Below, in pieces: positions 20,191 to 28,535 of a stretch of 33,934 bases of DNA. Every line of letters begins with the position of its first letter. Position 1 is the first letter of the stretch. The stretch comes from Burkholderiales bacterium (GTDB lineage Bacteria > Pseudomonadota > Gammaproteobacteria > Burkholderiales > Burkholderiaceae_D), in contig CANGAW010000034.1 of assembly GCA_947451925.1 (NCBI GenBank), forward strand, positions 1-33,934, read 5' to 3'. The notes beneath the pieces are model-generated. The model was not told the DNA's origin, made no database searches, and worked only from the letters and a program-made list of their open reading frames with translations. Position numbers and translations under genes: made by a program.

Positions 20191-22689
20191 TTAAAAACTA
20201 AGTTTCATCCTTGCCGAAGCCATTTGGCCGAAATAGCCAGAAGTGCGGTACTGCGCATCGTAGCGCACGATCACTTCCAGATTTTTGCGCAACTGACCAA
20301 TCACGCCAAGGCCGGCTTCAAACATCAGGGGCGCTACTGCCAGGCCGTCGGTAACAAACGCTGGACCACCACCCTGATAGAGCGAAGTCATCTGAACCTG
20401 ATTGCCGAGTGTGTTGTAGGACGCGCCGCCATTGAGCGTGGCCTTGAGCTTCTTGCTTAACGCATAGTCCAGACGCAAATCGGCAGAGACCAGCAGTTCC
20501 TGAAAAGTCTGCGCATTGTTTTGCAGGTTCAGGCTGTCTGCGCCGGATTCGTTATAGGCGTTTGACCGCACCATGGTGTAGTCGATCCGTGTCGAAGGAA
20601 TGACGGTGAGATTGTCCGTGGCTTGCAATACCGCTTTGACGCCGGAACCCAGATGCGAACTGTAGCTGCGGTATTTGGCGTTGGCGCTGACTGCTGCTGC
20701 GATAATATTGCGCGTGCCCTGATTCTGGTTGACGCCAAAGTCTGCCTGATAGTTGTAATTGAAAACAGGCGACAAGGCCAGGTCACCGTAAACACCCGCC
20801 TGATAGCTATTGATCTGCATGCTGTTAGGCGCGGCTGCATTGTTGCCATCCACATTGCTATTGGCAAAAGCAAACACGCCGCCAATATTGGCACGTGAAG
20901 TCAGGGAGGTGTCACCGCCTATGGCCAGACCACCGGTGCTTGCTTTATAGCCGGATACACCACCAAAGTCTTGTTGACTGGCCCAGACACCAAAGGCCTT
21001 CATCCACATGTCTTTGTTGCCGCTGAACTCTTCGCCGGAAGACAAGCCTGCGGCCTGACTTTGACGGGCTTGCACAATTTGCGACAAGCTGCGTTGAGTA
21101 TTGGCTGTCGCTTGCGAGGCCGCACCCACTACCATAGGCAGGGTCTGGCTAATCGCATTGGACTTTTGCTTGTCGGTGCTTGAACCCGCCAGAAAATTGG
21201 CCAGCGTTCCCATCGAGCCGGTAGGTGTTTCGATCTGCCCCAAGGCATTGGCGGCACCCGCTGCAGCCGGATTGTTCGCCGCCTGCACATAACCGGTATA
21301 CAAGGATGCCGTGGTGACATCGCTGACGAAGTGCGCGCCATTGACAATCAAATCCCAGATGTTGTCGCTGCCATCTTCCAATGCCAATAACCAGCTGCCA
21401 CCGGAGGCGCCAGTAAACACACCGGACCGGGTTGCACCAACATGGCTGGTGGTCACGCCGCTCATCACGCTCGTGTAAGTATGGTTGGACAAGTTTGATT
21501 CAGCCACGCCCGTTACACCACCGGCATACACGCCAAAGGCCGTTGACCCTACGACGTTGCTGGCACTGAGCCGGCCAAAATCAGTGGGGCTGTTGATGAT
21601 GATGTTGTAATTGGTCGGCAATTTGCCGTTGTACGTTAAAGATGATTGCTGGTTGTTGAGCGTGGTGATGGTGCTGCCATCATTCCAGATACCATGCACC
21701 CCGCCGGAAATCGTACCGGTGTTGGTCAGAGTGCCAATCAGGCCCTCATTGTAAATACCGGAATCACTGGTGCCGGTAATCAGGCCACTGTTAATGATGT
21801 TGGTGATTTCTCCATGAACACCGCTGTTCCAGATACCGATATTGCTGCCGGTGATACTGCCAGTGCTGGCATTGTTGAGATTGACGATGACATTGGTGTT
21901 GTTGATGCCATTGACGCCAGTCACCGTGCCGGTATTGCTGAAATTGGTGATTCGTCCACCCTCGGCAAGGTTCATGCCGTTCAAAGCACCGGAGATTTGG
22001 CCCGCATTAGTGAAGGAAGCAATGGTCCCTGCCGCCATGTAAAAACCGGCGCTGTTTGCAAGCGTCGATGCAATGATGCCGGTGCTGGTATTGTCAAAAC
22101 TATTGATGTTGAGGGTGGAGTAATGAATTGCCGCCGGCGTTACCGAAAAGCCCTGATCACCTGGCAGTGTGCCCGAACTGGTGATGCTGCCGGCATTAAT
22201 CAAATTGTCTATGGTGGCGCCGAATGTCAGCGCAAAAGCCGTAGCGTTGGTCGATGCAATCGTCCCGTTATTCGTGAATGTTCCTAGTATCGTCGTGATG
22301 TTAACCATAAACACAGCTGGTTTGTCTGTGCCGCTGATGGTGCCATTATTCGTCACACTGCTAATTGACCGCTCATTTTGCCAGTAAGCGCTGTCAGCGC
22401 CATCGCCGTTAATGATGACGCCTGTGTTGATGGTCAGATTCAAATGCTGTGTCCCAGGCGTTTCACTAAATATGGACGAGCAGTTGCTTGCAAAGACGAC
22501 GCTGTCGCCATCAGTCAGACCGGATAGTGACTGACATGATGCTGCAAATGCCTGCGTATTCACCAGGCCGGCACTGATCAGGACAGCAGAGACGCAAATA
22601 TTTTTGATCGGAAAATTCTGTTGAATGAAAAATTCAATACGATGCGCAATACCGATTAGCGGGCGCGTGTTGTTGATCGATGCAGGCAT
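20191..22689 (-). CDS. Type V autotransporter (classical, outer-membrane beta-domain)
   Basis: The 832-residue secreted/outer-membrane protein has a long N-terminal signal region (about 1-50) with a basic stretch, the hydrophobic core ICVSAVLISAGLVNTQ and a probable cleavage after AFA. The passenger (about 51-400) is made of short repeats of the type TNNGTISG, TNTGTISG and NNASTGSITG, a pattern expected to fold as a beta-helix. A linker region (about 400-550) follows, then a C-terminal autotransporter beta-barrel (about 555-832) beginning near DMWMKAFGVWASQQDFGG and ending in aromatic RMKLSF. Two cysteines near the mature N-terminus (ASCQSL, ASNCSS) may form a disulfide. No protease motif is seen in the passenger; adhesion or aggregation is a guess. 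Confidence 0.9.
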   Translation of the reverse strand: MPASINNTRPLIGIAHRIEFFIQQNFPIKNICVSAVLISAGLVNTQAFAASCQSLSGLTDGDSVVFASNCSSIFSETPGTQHLNLTINTGVIINGDGADSAYWQNERSISSVTNNGTISGTDKPAVFMVNITTILGTFTNNGTIASTNATAFALTFGATIDNLINAGSITSSGTLPGDQGFSVTPAAIHYSTLNINSFDNTSTGIIASTLANSAGFYMAAGTIASFTNAGQISGALNGMNLAEGGRITNFSNTGTVTGVNGINNTNVIVNLNNASTGSITGSNIGIWNSGVHGEITNIINSGLITGTSDSGIYNEGLIGTLTNTGTISGGVHGIWNDGSTITTLNNQQSSLTYNGKLPTNYNIIINSPTDFGRLSASNVVGSTAFGVYAGGVTGVAESNLSNHTYTSVMSGVTTSHVGATRSGVFTGASGGSWLLALEDGSDNIWDLIVNGAHFVSDVTTASLYTGYVQAANNPAAAGAANALGQIETPTGSMGTLANFLAGSSTDKQKSNAISQTLPMVVGAASQATANTQRSLSQIVQARQSQAAGLSSGEEFSGNKDMWMKAFGVWASQQDFGGVSGYKASTGGLAIGGDTSLTSRANIGGVFAFANSNVDGNNAAAPNSMQINSYQAGVYGDLALSPVFNYNYQADFGVNQNQGTRNIIAAAVSANAKYRSYSSHLGSGVKAVLQATDNLTVIPSTRIDYTMVRSNAYNESGADSLNLQNNAQTFQELLVSADLRLDYALSKKLKATLNGGASYNTLGNQVQMTSLYQGGGPAFVTDGLAVAPLMFEAGLGVIGQLRKNLEVIVRYDAQYRTSGYFGQMASARMKLSF

Positions 22690-23057
22690 GACGGAAGCTT
22701 CCAGGCGAAGAAATAAAGTGGTGCTACGCGGCGGGAGAGTCGCGCAGCGAGTTGAACGGACTGCCTAAAAAACAGGCATTCTAAAATTTCACAGCGTGCG
22801 TTCGAAAATTTTTTTCGTACTTAAAGACTCCCGCAGCATGGGGTGCATGATGGGATATGTGCAATGACTGATTGCAATAATGGCGCTTTTGTCATGTGTG
22901 GCAATGACGACATTGCGCAAGCAATTTTGTATTATGAAAAAAGCACTTAAAAGTCAGTTACTAAAGCGTGGAGCTTTGGTTTTTTTGCGACTGAAAGTCG
23001 TTGGAGATTCGTGGGAGATTGACTGACTTCGATGACGTTGATTTTTGGTATTCACCG
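22690..23057. promoter_or_regulatory. Upstream region of the autotransporter with a GCAAT/ATTGC cluster
   Basis: No protein-coding gene is seen here. Between 22861 and 22925 the pentamer GCAAT occurs at 22861, 22874, 22901 and 22921 and its complement ATTGC at 22871 and 22912. Two dyads, GCAATGACTGATTGC and GCAATGACGACATTGC, begin exactly 40 bases apart. On the minus strand a CATAAT (22936-22931) is a possible -10, with CTGACT 15 bases upstream as a poor -35. A small hairpin, TGCCT-AGGCA, lies near 22763-22779. The region is AT-rich and is the likely control region of the autotransporter. Confidence 0.4.
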
Positions 23058-23156
23058 AAAGACACTGGGTCCCGATTTTCATCGGGACGACGGAAGAGGT
23101 TGGGGCCTACTCCAATTAATGACCGTTCCCGGCGAGTGCCGGGATCCAGCGTCTTT
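23058..23156. repeat. REP-like palindromic intergenic element, copy C
   Basis: The left end AAAGACACTGGGTCCC and the right end (inward) AAAGACGCTGGATCCC are the same two ends as in copy B but swapped left to right. Internal hairpins are CCCGAT-tttc-ATCGGG and CCCGGC-gagt-GCCGGG. It lies between the pseudouridine synthase gene and the autotransporter control region. A short open frame across it (23032-23265) is just translated repeat. Confidence 0.88.
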
Positions 23157-23203
23157 TGTTGAATATGAAAAATCTTGTTTAGTGAAGTTGAATGGATGCC
23201 TGC

Positions 23204-23950
23204 TTAAAAGCCTTCGTCCGCACCCAGATAACGCCATTGCCCAACCGGCAAATTGCCCAGTTTGACCTGTCCGATACGTACGCGCTTCAAACCCAGCACT
23301 TGCAGTCCGACCATTTCACACATGCGGCGGATCTGGCGTTTTTTCCCTTCGCGCAGTATGAAACACAACTGATCCTCATTTTGCCAGCGCACCTTCGCCG
23401 GCAGCAAAGCTTTGCCGTCCAGTGACAGGCCGTGGTTGAGGCGTTTGAGATCAACTTCCGGCAATCTGCCGGGCTTGCTGTATCTGACACGCACCAGATA
23501 TTCTTTTTCTACACTGGTGTCTTCACCGATCAGTTTTTTGGCGATGCGTCCGTCTTGCGTCAGCACCAGTAAGCCGGTTGAATCAATGTCGAGTCTGCCT
23601 GCGGGCACCAGGCTTCGTAACTGCGCCGCAGAAAACTGCACTGCACTCTTGTCTTCTGCCCAGCGGTTTTCTGGACGCACCAACACCACTGCCGGCTTGT
23701 AGCCATCTTCGGCCTGACCGCTGACATAAGCCATGGGTTTATTGATCAGTACGCTGACCAGTCTGGCTTGCTGGGCCTGCGCCTGACGTTCGATGGTGAT
23801 TTTCTGATGCGGCAGCACTTTGCTGCCCAGTTCCGAGATGACAGCGCCATCGACGCGGACCCAGCCTTTGGCGATCCAGTCATCGGCTTCGCGGCGCGAG
23901 CACAGGCCCAGTTCAGACATGCGTTTGGACAGGCGTAAGGGTTCGGTCAT
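23204..23950 (-). CDS. 23S rRNA pseudouridine synthase, RluB/E/F family (RluF-like)
   Basis: The 248-residue enzyme has an N-terminal S4 RNA-binding domain (RLSKRMSELGLCSRREADDWI, about 6-26) and an RsuA-type catalytic domain with D121 in GRLDIDSTGLLVLTQDG. KEYLVRV and RQIRRMCEMVGLQV follow, both characteristic of RluF and RluB. It isomerises a specific uridine in 23S rRNA. RluF (U2604) is my best guess from these stretches, but the exact target cannot be assigned by eye. The frame is open 20 codons further upstream, but the ATG at 23948-23950 fits the family start. It follows glnD by 19 bases. Confidence 0.88.
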   Translation of the reverse strand: MTEPLRLSKRMSELGLCSRREADDWIAKGWVRVDGAVISELGSKVLPHQKITIERQAQAQQARLVSVLINKPMAYVSGQAEDGYKPAVVLVRPENRWAEDKSAVQFSAAQLRSLVPAGRLDIDSTGLLVLTQDGRIAKKLIGEDTSVEKEYLVRVRYSKPGRLPEVDLKRLNHGLSLDGKALLPAKVRWQNEDQLCFILREGKKRQIRRMCEMVGLQVLGLKRVRIGQVKLGNLPVGQWRYLGADEGF

Positions 23951-23969
23951 GGTCAGGGTATTAAAAAAT

Positions 23970-26522
23970 TCAGACGCGCAAGGCGTCAAGTAAATCGGAT
24001 TCCAGTTCAATCTGGCTGCGGGCGTTCGTCAGCACCGGGCCATCGATCAGAAAGACGTCTTCCACCCGTTCGCCCAAGGTCATGATCTTGGCAGTATGGA
24101 GGTTGATCTTGTAGCGTGCCAGCACATTGGCAATCGCATACAACAAGCCGGCGCGATCGCTCGCTGAAATGCTGAGCAAATAATATTGCCCGCGCTCGTC
24201 CGGTCGCAGTTGCAAGGTCGGCGTAATCGGAAAGGTCCGTGACAAGCGCGACAGCCGCGGTTTGGCCGGTGCTGGTAAATCCAGATCGGACTGCAGCCAT
24301 TTGCACAGGTCATGCTCGATTAAATTAATCAGCTCGCGGTAGTTGTCGGCTAAGTCAGGCTCACTGACCAGAAAGGTGTCAAGCGCATAGCCGTCGCGTG
24401 TAGTGTGAATTTTCGCGTCGAGAATGCTGAAATTTTTACGGTCAAAGTAGCCGCAAATGCGCGCAAACAAGTCGGGCTGGTCTCGTATATAGACCGTGAC
24501 CTGCAGGCCTTCGTTGATCGGTGCCAGACGGCAGCGCACAATAGGCTCGGCACTTCCCTGATGCTCGAACAAGACCCGGGTTTGCCAGGCGATTTCAGAG
24601 GCATCGTGGCGCAAAAAATAGCCGACATCGAGATTTTTCCACAGCGTTTCATGCGCGTGTTCGGACAGGCCGAACAGGCGCAGGTTTGCCAGCGCTTCCT
24701 GCTGGCGGTTTTGCAGTTCGCGGTCGGCCGATGGCGCTTCGCCGCCGAGTACGCGCAGCGTCATCCGGTACAGATCTTCGAGCAGCTTACCTTTCCACGC
24801 GTTCCAGACTTTGGGACTGGTGCCGCGAATGTCGGCCACCGTCAGCAGATAGAGCGCAGTCAAATGCCGTTCATCTTTGACGGTGTTGACAAAGGCGCGC
24901 ACGACGTCCGGGTCTGATAGATCCTGTTTTTGCGCAACCTGTGACATGGTCAGATGCTGCTCAACCAAAAACACGACCAGTTCGGTATCCGATTTGCTCA
25001 AGCCGTGGTCGCGGCAAAAACGACGGGCGTCTTGTTTGCCGAGCTGCGAATGGTCGCCGCCACGCCCCTTGGCAATGTCATGAAACAAAGCCGCAATATA
25101 GAGCAGCCAGGGCTGCGAAAAATTGGCCATCAGCTGGCTGCAAAACGGATACTCATGCGCATGTTCGGGAATGCCGAAACGACGCACATTACGCACCACC
25201 ATCAGGATGTGCTGGTCAACGGTGTACGCATGAAACAGGTCATGCTGCATCTGGCCGATGATGCGGCGAAAGTTAGGCAGGTAGCGACCCAGAATCGACA
25301 ACTGGTTCATTTGCCGCAGGCCGTGGGTAATGCCTTGCGGCGCCTGCAAAATTTGCAGGAACAGTGCGCGGTTGGCCGGGTCGCGCCGGAAGCGCGCATC
25401 GATATGAAAGCGCGCATGCCAGATCGCTCTTTGCGTGCGGGCAGTCATGCCTCTGAGTTCGCCGTGCAATTGAAGTAGTAAAAATATCTCCAGAATCGCC
25501 GAGGGCGTTTGCTCGAAGAGTTTGTCATGAGCGATGTCGATCATGCCATTGACTTCATTGAAGCGCGGATTGACCGGACGCGATACGCAGTCTTGCGGAA
25601 ATAATCGGGCTTCGATGTTTTGCAACAAAATAGTATTAAGCTGAGTGACCGCCTTGGCCGCCCAATAGTAACGCTGCATCAGCACTTCGCTGGAGCGCCG
25701 CGCTTCTGTCGTGACAAAACCAAAAGACTCGGCAATCGGTGTTTGCATATCAAACACCAGTCGGTCTTCGCGCCGTTTGGCATGCAAATGCAAACGAATG
25801 CGAATGTCTTTGAAGGCCCGTTCTTTTTCTGCCAGCTGACGGGCTTCGGTAGCAGTAATTAAGTCACGCTCGGCCAGCTTGCGCCATGAGTCACCCAGGC
25901 CAGCTGCCTTGGCCACCCATAAAATCACTTGCAGGTCACGCAGGCCACCCGGGCTTTCCTTGCAATTGGGCTCCAGGCTATAGGGCGTGTTTTCATATTT
26001 GACATGACGCTGGGACAGCTCCAGGGTTTTGTCCTGAAAAAATGCCCGGGCATCCATCGCCAGACTAAAACGCGTCTGCAGGGTTTTGAATAATGTGCGG
26101 CTGCCGGTAATCAGCCGGGCTTCGAGCAGGCTGGTTTGCACCGTAATGTCGGCAGCGGATTCGGACAGGCATTCCTCAACCGTTCTGATGCTGTGCCCGA
26201 TATCCAGACCCAGGTCCCATAGCGTTTGCACCAGCTCTTCGAGTTTGATGCGCAAAGCTTCATCCGGCTCTTTTTCAAGCAGGATCAGCAGATCGATATC
26301 GGAGTAGGGAAACAGTTCGCCACGACCATAGCCACCGACGGCGACCAGGGCGGTGTTGCTGGCAAAGCCGAAGGATTTCCACAGGCTGCTGAGAACTGCA
26401 TCGGCGTTTTGCCGCATGCGTTTGAGCAGTCGCTCCGGTTTGTGATCGATCTGGTAATCCGCAACGATCCGTTCACGATCGCGCTTGAGTTGTTCCCGCA
26501 GCGCCAGTGCTCGTGATGCCAT
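23970..26522 (-). CDS. glnD: Bifunctional uridylyltransferase/uridylyl-removing enzyme GlnD
   Basis: About 850 residues. GlnD uridylylates and deuridylylates PII proteins in response to glutamine, setting nitrogen control. Domains in order: nucleotidyltransferase with GGYGRGELFPYSDIDLL (about 63-79), a central helical region, an HD hydrolase domain with LFHDIAKGRGGDHS, and two C-terminal ACT domains (VTVYIRDQPDLFARICGYF and ISASDRAGLLYAIANVL). The start is uncertain. The chosen ATG at 26520-26522 lies one base after the map stop codon (TGA-G-ATG), suggesting coupling. Alternatives are ATG at 26550-26552 (860 aa) and TTG at 26565-26567 (865 aa), both overlapping map. None has a clear Shine-Dalgarno. 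Confidence 0.96.
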   Translation of the reverse strand: MASRALALREQLKRDRERIVADYQIDHKPERLLKRMRQNADAVLSSLWKSFGFASNTALVAVGGYGRGELFPYSDIDLLILLEKEPDEALRIKLEELVQTLWDLGLDIGHSIRTVEECLSESAADITVQTSLLEARLITGSRTLFKTLQTRFSLAMDARAFFQDKTLELSQRHVKYENTPYSLEPNCKESPGGLRDLQVILWVAKAAGLGDSWRKLAERDLITATEARQLAEKERAFKDIRIRLHLHAKRREDRLVFDMQTPIAESFGFVTTEARRSSEVLMQRYYWAAKAVTQLNTILLQNIEARLFPQDCVSRPVNPRFNEVNGMIDIAHDKLFEQTPSAILEIFLLLQLHGELRGMTARTQRAIWHARFHIDARFRRDPANRALFLQILQAPQGITHGLRQMNQLSILGRYLPNFRRIIGQMQHDLFHAYTVDQHILMVVRNVRRFGIPEHAHEYPFCSQLMANFSQPWLLYIAALFHDIAKGRGGDHSQLGKQDARRFCRDHGLSKSDTELVVFLVEQHLTMSQVAQKQDLSDPDVVRAFVNTVKDERHLTALYLLTVADIRGTSPKVWNAWKGKLLEDLYRMTLRVLGGEAPSADRELQNRQQEALANLRLFGLSEHAHETLWKNLDVGYFLRHDASEIAWQTRVLFEHQGSAEPIVRCRLAPINEGLQVTVYIRDQPDLFARICGYFDRKNFSILDAKIHTTRDGYALDTFLVSEPDLADNYRELINLIEHDLCKWLQSDLDLPAPAKPRLSRLSRTFPITPTLQLRPDERGQYYLLSISASDRAGLLYAIANVLARYKINLHTAKIMTLGERVEDVFLIDGPVLTNARSQIELESDLLDALRV

Positions 26523-26523
26523 C

Positions 26524-27360
26524 TCAGATGCTGGTGGCCGGATTGCCTGCATCAGGCTGGGCGACAAAGGACGGCGTCGCCGGCATGCCGGGCGAAACCG
26601 TCAGTACTTCAAAGCCGGTTTCGGTGACCAGCACCGTGTGTTCCCATTGCGCCGAGAGGCTGCGATCCTTGGTTTTGATGGTCCAGCCGTCACCCATTTC
26701 GCGGATGTCGCGACGACCGGCGTTGATCATGGGCTCAACCGTGAAGATCATGCCGGCGACCAGTTGTTCCAGCGTGCCGGGACGGCCATAATGCAGCACT
26801 TGCGGTTCTTCATGAAACACCTTGCCAATGCCGTGACCGCAAAATTCGCGCACGACGCTGAAGCCGGCTTTTTCAGCATGCTGCTGAATCACGTAGCCAA
26901 TGTCACCCAGATGCGCACCGGGCTTTATTTTGGCAATGCCCAGCCACATGCATTCAAAGGTAATGTCGCCCAGACGCTTGGCCAGGATGGAAGGTTCGCC
27001 GACATAAAACATGCGGCTGGTGTCGCCGTGATAGCCGTCCTTGATGACGGTAATGTCCAGATTGACCACGTCGCCATTTTTCAGCAGCTTGTCGCCGGGG
27101 ATGCCGTGACAGACTACATCATTGACCGAGGTGCAGATCGCTTTCGGATAAGGGGTGTACCCGGGTGGGCAATAATTGAGCGGGGCTGGAATGCTGTCCT
27201 GAACATTGACCATGTACTCATGGCACAGCCGGTCAAGCTCACCGGTGGTGACGCCGGCTTTGACGTGGGGAGCGATGAAGTCAAGGACTTCGGCGGCCAG
27301 TTTGCCGGCGATACGCATGCCGCGAATGTCGTCGGCGTTTTTAATTGAAATGTTGGACAT
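26524..27360 (-). CDS. map: Type I methionine aminopeptidase
   Basis: The 278-residue pita-bread metalloprotease removes the initiator methionine after deformylation. The five metal ligands are visible: D102 (NLDITV), D113 (GYHGDTSRMF), H176 (CGHGIGKVFHEEP), E209 (FTVEPMI) and E240 (QWEHTVLV). Substrate-side H85 is in CHGIPGDKLLKNGD. There is a short extra C-terminal tail rich in Pro/Ala. The gene is divergent from rpsB, the arrangement also seen in E. coli, and is followed directly by glnD. Confidence 0.97.
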   Translation of the reverse strand: MSNISIKNADDIRGMRIAGKLAAEVLDFIAPHVKAGVTTGELDRLCHEYMVNVQDSIPAPLNYCPPGYTPYPKAICTSVNDVVCHGIPGDKLLKNGDVVNLDITVIKDGYHGDTSRMFYVGEPSILAKRLGDITFECMWLGIAKIKPGAHLGDIGYVIQQHAEKAGFSVVREFCGHGIGKVFHEEPQVLHYGRPGTLEQLVAGMIFTVEPMINAGRRDIREMGDGWTIKTKDRSLSAQWEHTVLVTETGFEVLTVSPGMPATPSFVAQPDAGNPATSI

Positions 27361-27410
27361 AGTGTTATTGCCAGCAGCCGTGGATTGGCGCGGATGTGAA
27401 TCAAGCCGAA

Positions 27411-27416
27411 ATTATA
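27411..27416 (-). promoter_or_regulatory. Candidate -10 element of the map promoter
   Basis: The minus strand has a perfect TATAAT about 50 bases upstream of the map ATG. No good -35 is found 16-18 bases before it. It would drive map and probably glnD and the pseudouridine synthase gene. Confidence 0.45.
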
Positions 27417-27455
27417 GTCGAGCCAGTGGCCGGCTGCTCCCGGTCTAATGTGATT

Positions 27456-27484
27456 TTGAAAAAAGCAGGTTTATCGGGTAGAAT
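27456..27484 (+). promoter_or_regulatory. Sigma-70 promoter for rpsB-tsf
   Basis: TTGAAA (27456-27461), a 17-base spacer and TAGAAT (27479-27484) give 5/6 matches at both boxes with ideal spacing, the best promoter match I found in the window. Transcription would start near 27491, leaving a leader of about 177 bases before rpsB. Confidence 0.7.
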
Positions 27485-27489
27485 CTCGG

Positions 27490-27667
27490 GTTGGCTTGGA
27501 AAGCTTTCAAATTATTCGTTTTTCAGGTCAGCCGATGTTGTTTAGGTAACGTTGTTTAGTTAATTTTTTGTAAATCGCGAATCTGCGCCGATAAGGGTGC
27601 TTGCAAAGCTGATCAATAAAGCTTGGCGAGTCACTGGCCAGATTCTAGACTCAACCCTGGAGAAAAT
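27490..27667 (+). other. Long rpsB leader, possible S2 autoregulatory region
   Basis: The predicted leader holds a perfect palindrome GAAAGCTTTC (27499-27508), a tandem direct repeat GTTGTTTAG-gtaac-GTTGTTTAG, and a possible hairpin AAGCT-AGCTT near 27606-27624. rpsB leaders in other proteobacteria bind ribosomal protein S2 as feedback control; whether this one does is inference, and I could not match a known fold. With the divergent map promoter it accounts for the whole 307-base gap between map and rpsB. Confidence 0.4.
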
Positions 27668-28417
27668 ATGTCCGTTACAATGCGCGAAATGCTGGAAGCC
27701 GGCGTCCACTTTGGTCACCAAACCCGCTTCTGGAATCCTAAAATGGCCCCGTACATCTTCGGCCATCGCAACAAAATTCATATCGTCAATCTGGAAAAGA
27801 CCCTGGGCATGTACCAGGAGGCGATGAAGTACATCCGTCAATTGTCCGCAAACCGCGGCACCGTGCTGATGGTTGGCACCAAGCGTCAGGCCCGCGAAAT
27901 CGTCGCCGCCGAAGCGCAACGTGCTGGCGTGCCTTATGTTGACCAGCGCTGGCTCGGCGGTATGCTGACCAACTTCAAAACCATCAAGACATCGATCAAG
28001 CGCCTGAAAGAAATGGAAGCATCGATTGCTGATGGTTCATTCGAAAAGCTGTCGAAAAAAGAAGGCCTGATGTTCAGCCGTGAACTCGAGAAGCTGCAAA
28101 AAGCCATCGGCGGCATCAAGGACATGGGCGGCATTCCTGACGCTATTTTCGTTATCGACGTCGGCTACCACAAGGGCGCCATCACCGAAGCGGCCAAGCT
28201 CGGTATTCCGGTCATTGGCGTGGTTGATACCAACCACTCGCCAGCTGGCGTGAACTACATCATTCCAGGCAATGATGACTCATCGAAAGCCATCGCCCTG
28301 TACGCACGCGGCGTAGCCGATGCAATTCTGGAAGGCCGTTCAAACGCGGTCAACGAAACAGTGGAAGCAATCAAAGGCGGCGCCGACGAATTCGTCGAAG
28401 TCAGCGAGCAGGCTTAA
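27668..28417 (+). CDS. rpsB: 30S ribosomal protein S2
   Basis: The 249-residue protein opens with [31 protein letters not shown], the conserved S2 start, and contains [31 protein letters not shown] and GVVDTNHSP, all characteristic. The ATG at 27668 has GGAG about 5 bases upstream and is preferred over the frame opening at 27623, which is outside the conserved sequence. It is followed by tsf as in most bacteria, with hairpins in the gap that would let rpsB be made in excess. Confidence 0.99.
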   Translation: MSVTMREMLEAGVHFGHQTRFWNPKMAPYIFGHRNKIHIVNLEKTLGMYQEAMKYIRQLSANRGTVLMVGTKRQAREIVAAEAQRAGVPYVDQRWLGGMLTNFKTIKTSIKRLKEMEASIADGSFEKLSKKEGLMFSRELEKLQKAIGGIKDMGGIPDAIFVIDVGYHKGAITEAAKLGIPVIGVVDTNHSPAGVNYIIPGNDDSSKAIALYARGVADAILEGRSNAVNETVEAIKGGADEFVEVSEQA

Positions 28418-28436
28418 GTCCCGGCCTGTTTGGACA

Positions 28437-28494
28437 GCTCCGCCCTGGTGGCGGAGCGGAAAAATTGGGGCAACAGCAGTTCGCCCCTTTTTTT
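28437..28494 (+). terminator. Double hairpin with T-tract between rpsB and tsf
   Basis: Hairpin 1 is GCTCCGCC-ctggt-GGCGGAGC (28437-28457), an 8-bp stem. Hairpin 2 is GGGGC (28467-28471) with GCCCC (28483-28487) followed by seven T (28488-28494), resembling an intrinsic terminator. As tsf has no obvious promoter of its own here, it is likely an attenuator allowing partial read-through; a terminator or attenuator in the rpsB-tsf gap is also reported for E. coli. Confidence 0.65.
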
Positions 28495-28535
28495 CGAGCA
28501 GATTATTTGTGATTTGAATTGATCAGGAGAAGAAA

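Noticed and set aside
20176..22287. Several plus-strand frames opposite the autotransporter
   Set aside because: Products of the repetitive passenger and barrel codons read backward; no ribosome binding sites or family resemblance.
23032..23265. Plus-strand 77-codon frame
   Set aside because: It runs across repeat copy C and into the pseudouridine synthase gene on the other strand; no independent support.
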